From Ruminococcus bovis (lineage in GTDB: Bacteria > Bacillota > Clostridia > Oscillospirales > Acutalibacteraceae): a stretch of 64,000 bases of DNA. Location of the stretch: NCBI RefSeq assembly GCF_005601135.1, contig NZ_CP039381.1:617941-681940 (forward strand), read 5' to 3'. The notes beneath the pieces were generated by a model. The model did not search any database, was not told where the DNA came from, and saw only the letters and a list, made by a program, of their open reading frames with translations. This document shows, in pieces, positions 61,130 through 64,000 of the stretch. A program made the position numbers and the translations under genes. Every line of letters starts with the position of its first letter. Position 1 is the first letter of the stretch.

Positions 61130-62294
61130 TTAATTTTCATTTGACTCTATAATATAGATATTATCAGTATCAAACACCATATTTATCGGTTCGTTATAAA
61201 TCTGATTTAGCATTTTAATATTGTCAACAAAAGGCAACACAAAACCATTTATATTAACGATAAACTCTTTCATAGTTTTATCAACCAAACTATCCTTATA
61301 CTTATCTAGTTTATTGCTAACATCAATAAGACCTTCATCAACAGGACCTTCACCAACAATAGGTATAGAGCCGATAAACTTGCCTAATCCTTTACTAGCA
61401 CTTGATAAACCTTTTAAAACATATGAATCAATAGTTGATTTTGATGAATTTTCCATCTTATCATAAATATCGGTATATAGTTCTCTATAGTTAGAAGAAT
61501 AATCAAGAATTTTATTATTAACCGATTTCAAATATTCTGTTGAAAAATTCTCAAGCAACAAAACTTCCAAAAATGAAGAATAAGAATACATAAACAAAGC
61601 CAATTTGTAATCAGAAAATTCTGTATGTGCCTTTTCTCTTACTGATTTAATATCACGATTTGATAATAAAGACTTTAGCTTTTTTTCCGATTTTAACAAT
61701 CTGTTGTCTATGTAAAATTATACTTTGTTCAGCATCTTTCCTAATATCTTGAACCAGTATATGCTTATTCGCAATATATTTTTCATTATTCCAATTATAC
61801 TTATAATTGTTCATTACATCAGATAGAGTGTTAATATTACCTTTTAACTTTGCTCTTTCATTAAACTTTAGATAATCAAAAATTTCTTGCTGAGTTTCTT
61901 GAATGGTATTTAATTTTTGTTCAACATTTAGCATAGCTAAGGACATAAACAACATTGTAGGATTACAAGAAAGTGGATTAATTCTTGCTTGACCACCACC
62001 AACAGTTCCATCTAATGCTTTCAAAGAACCTAAATAACTATTTTCACCATTAAATTTATGCATAGTTTTGCCCATAGTGTTAACAAAATATAAACCACTG
62101 CCACCATTACCAATATGTAAAATATTTTGAATTGATGACACCACTGGTTCAAAAGCAACACCTAAAGCTGCCAAATCACCTAAAGTATACTTCTTATATT
62201 TATATTCAGCTAAATCATCTTCCTTTAAATTAGGAATAAATTCAGTATTCATCATAGTAATTGCATCTTGTTTTCTTTTTTCTATTTCATTCAT
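61130..62294 (-). pseudogene. Single gene split by a frameshift in an A7 run, unknown function
   Basis: Two frames together would encode one soluble protein of about 388 residues. The first (62294 to 61653) starts MNEIEKRKQDAI after AAGGATGG, contains GGGQARINPLSCNPTMLFMSLAM and a helical part (IQETQQEIFDYL), and ends after KIGKKAKVFIIKS. The second (61699 to 61130) continues LKSLLSNRDIKSVREKAHTEF to the end ESNEN. The second has no ribosome site and no good start codon. At about 61680 is GG followed by seven A; with six A the frame would run GKKLKSLLSN without break. The slippery context gives a stop in the -1 frame, so programmed -1 shift is excluded. It may be decay, phase variation or an assembly error. 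No family is recognised. Confidence 0.7.
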
Positions 62295-62424
62295 AAATTC
62301 TACCATCCTTATGATAAATAACAAGTTTAAACATTTCTACAAAAATATTATAACCTATAAATTAGCAATATGCAATACTATTTTTCGATTAATTTGCAAA
62401 TTTATGTATTATTTATACAACAAA

Positions 62425-62447
62425 GCTACCCATAATTATGGGTAGCT
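62425..62447 (-). terminator. Terminator of the BIG2/Cys-rich protein gene
   Basis: Perfect inverted repeat AGCTACCCATAA / TTATGGGTAGCT, near-identical to the terminator at 61099-61122. It lies about 20 bases past the stop codon. Confidence 0.75.
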
Positions 62448-62466
62448 AAGTAAAAAACTTAAATTA

Positions 62467-64000
62467 TCAATTTAGTGGTGGGATTATTTCTTCACCACTT
62501 GTTGCATCACAATACAGACAATGATATGACTTTTGACCATAACTATTATTAGTAGGTTCTAAGTCAACAACCTTTTCATCAGTCCAACAATGACCAAGTG
62601 CCGGTATTACAATTTCTTCAGTTTCGTCACAATACTTGCACATTCTAACTACAAGTCCATCTGTTTCACAATCGGCATAGTCTATAATTTCCGATGCTCC
62701 AAAACAATGTTCTGTTGCAGGAATATAATATGTGTCACAAGTTTCGTCACAATCATCACAATAAATATACGCAACACCTATGTCTGTGCAAGTAGGTTCT
62801 TCATCAACTGTATAGAATTTTTGCCAGTTATGGTCAACAGTATCAAGGGTTCTTTCTTGTATTTTCTTACAAGACTTACAAACCCTAGTTTCTACACCTT
62901 CATCTTGACAAGTAGGAGCTACAGAAACTGTCCATTCACCATAGTTATGACCTGTAACTGTAACAGTACATTTTGCTACCTTTTTACTACCGTCCACCGT
63001 TTCAGCAGAAATTACTGCCTTACCGTTTTCTATTCCTTTAACAATTCCATTATCGGTTACAGTGGCAACTTTATTGTTTGAGCTTTTCCACAAAACTTCT
63101 TTACAACTACCTTTTACAGTAGCCTTTAGTTTTAGGCCTAACCCTGCAGAAATTTTTACTGACTTTTTATTTAATTTAATAGATTTTGCTTTGCCACTAT
63201 TGCTTACAACACTCTTGCTATATACTCCACTACCGTCACCGGAAGTACATTTGATTACTGCACATCCTTTGCCTTTTACTGTAACAACACCTTTTTTATT
63301 TAAAGTAGCAATCTTCTTGTTAGATGACTGCCACTTTACAATTCTATTATCGGCTTTAGTTGGTGTTACCTTTGCTTTTAATATAACTTTTGTACCTTTG
63401 CTGCCGGTAATAAGTGTTTTGTTTAGCTTAATAGTTTTTACTGCTTGTTTTACAGTTACAACACATTGTGCTGACAATTTACTGCCATCAGTAGATTTTG
63501 CAGTAATTTTTACTGTACCTTTTCTTAAACCTACTACAACACCTTTTTCTACAGTTGCAATTCTTTTATTTGATGAAGTCCACAAAAGCTTTTTGTTATT
63601 TGCATTTTTAGGATAAACCCTTGCAACTAATTTTACACTTTTATCTGACAAAACAGTTGCCTTAGTTTTGTTCAACATAATTTTCTTTACATAAACATTA
63701 GTGTCCTTAACCTTAGGCAATGTATAAGTTGTTTCTTCCATTTCAGGTTCAGTAGGATAGTCAACATATCTTGAACTTGGCTCTATATCATAATCATTAG
63801 TTGGTTCTTCAATATCAGAATTATCCTCTGTAGGAATTGTCACTTCATTATTATTTGGCTCTGTTGTTTCTGTATTATCAGTTGGAGTTTTAATATTATT
63901 GTTATTTTCATTATTGCTAACGGTAGTCACTTCAACACTACTTGGCTCAGTAAAGTTACTTTCAACAGTTGATGTTTCTTCTATAGTGTTATTTACTGTA
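62467..64000 (-). CDS. Secreted protein with three BIG2 domains and Cys-rich repeats (5' end outside window)
   Basis: At least 511 residues, open to the right edge. The visible N-terminal part (about 100 residues) is a Thr/Glu/Asn-rich linker. Three bacterial Ig-like group 2 domains follow, each with the motif SSNKKIATLNKKGVVTVKGKG or similar. The C-terminal 170 residues hold four repeats of a short module with paired CxxC and a conserved H-x-W or EHC (HNYGEWTVSVAPTCQDEGVETRVC is one unit, landmarks C, RxCKxC), a likely zinc or disulfide module seen in surface proteins of gut Clostridia. There is no C-terminal sorting signal. The signal peptide must lie beyond the window. Confidence 0.8.
   Translation of the reverse strand, partial: TVNNTIEETSTVESNFTEPSSVEVTTVSNNENNNNIKTPTDNTETTEPNNNEVTIPTEDNSDIEEPTNDYDIEPSSRYVDYPTEPEMEETTYTLPKVKDTNVYVKKIMLNKTKATVLSDKSVKLVARVYPKNANNKKLLWTSSNKRIATVEKGVVVGLRKGTVKITAKSTDGSKLSAQCVVTVKQAVKTIKLNKTLITGSKGTKVILKAKVTPTKADNRIVKWQSSNKKIATLNKKGVVTVKGKGCAVIKCTSGDGSGVYSKSVVSNSGKAKSIKLNKKSVKISAGLGLKLKATVKGSCKEVLWKSSNNKVATVTDNGIVKGIENGKAVISAETVDGSKKVAKCTVTVTGHNYGEWTVSVAPTCQDEGVETRVCKSCKKIQERTLDTVDHNWQKFYTVDEEPTCTDIGVAYIYCDDCDETCDTYYIPATEHCFGASEIIDYADCETDGLVVRMCKYCDETEEIVIPALGHCWTDEKVVDLEPTNNSYGQKSYHCLYCDATSGEEIIPPLN

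Noticed and set aside
61640..61720. Programmed -1 frameshift at the A7 run
   Set aside because: Shifting by -1 from the first frame gives AGC TAA, an immediate stop; the second frame needs +1.
1..64000. tRNA, rRNA or further riboswitches
   Set aside because: No cloverleaf with a recognisable T-loop and anticodon arm, and no rRNA sequence, was seen by eye on either strand; a covariance search could still reveal a weak element.

Overview
The window looks like chromosome of an AT-rich, spore-forming member of the Clostridia (Firmicutes). The evidence is a six-cysteine SCIFF ranthipeptide with its radical SAM maturase, an alpha/beta-type small acid-soluble spore protein (SASP), a DtxR/MntR-type regulator, class 1B dihydroorotate dehydrogenase (pyrK/pyrD), LrgAB with a GntR regulator, strong AGGAGG ribosome binding sites and short A/T-rich intergenic DNA. 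A gut Oscillospiraceae/Ruminococcaceae-like host is likely, but that is inference.

Layout. 1-6.2 kb: a PLP-dependent amino-acid decarboxylase, scfA/scfB, a CrtO-like membrane protein, and a secreted choice-of-anchor L protein followed by a 44-residue peptide gene. 6.7-16.1 kb: a gntR-lrgBA operon with a well-defined promoter/operator, DUF4186, nitroreductase, a His-rich COG0523 metallochaperone GTPase, a decayed IS481-like element with long flanking direct repeats, a GIY-YIG protein, MarR, and a P-type cation ATPase preceded by a yybP-ykoY-type (Mn2+) riboswitch. 16.2-25.9 kb: lipoproteins, ruvX, DUF421, pyrDK, and an isolated phage-type baseplate/holin/lysozyme cassette. 26.1-49.5 kb: a 23.4-kb integrated mobilizable element, richer in G+C than its surroundings. 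49.4-64 kb: interrupted SASP gene, DtxR regulator, secreted Ig-like and leucine-rich-repeat proteins, a complete galactose (Leloir) operon with a divergent LacI/GalR regulator, and a split gene.

The main discovery is the 23.4-kb element. Its large serine recombinase (26085-27758) ends in residues KKMIESYENAVK, which are the normal C-terminus of an alpha/beta SASP. The SASP gene at the other end (49378-49638) loses its own tail after residue 53 and gains 33 foreign residues. Rejoining the two chromosomal halves at a shared AA dinucleotide rebuilds a normal 65-residue SASP. Joining the two element ends restores a longer recombinase and a symmetric attP with GTCGTAC arms placed 13 bp either side of the AA core. 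Integration therefore swaps the 3' ends of two genes in frame.

Inside the element are a mobilization backbone (serine recombinase, relaxase, MobC, candidate oriT, primase/helicase-like ATPase, a DUF6076-like protein, a sigma-70 factor), then a complete sortase-assembled pilus operon as cargo (AraC regulator, 2523-residue tip adhesin with BspA repeats and CnaB-like domains, major pilin, two class C sortases, minor pilin, a further sortase). The right end holds decayed defence genes: an MNT nucleotidyltransferase with a truncated HEPN partner and a broken TOTE-type primase.
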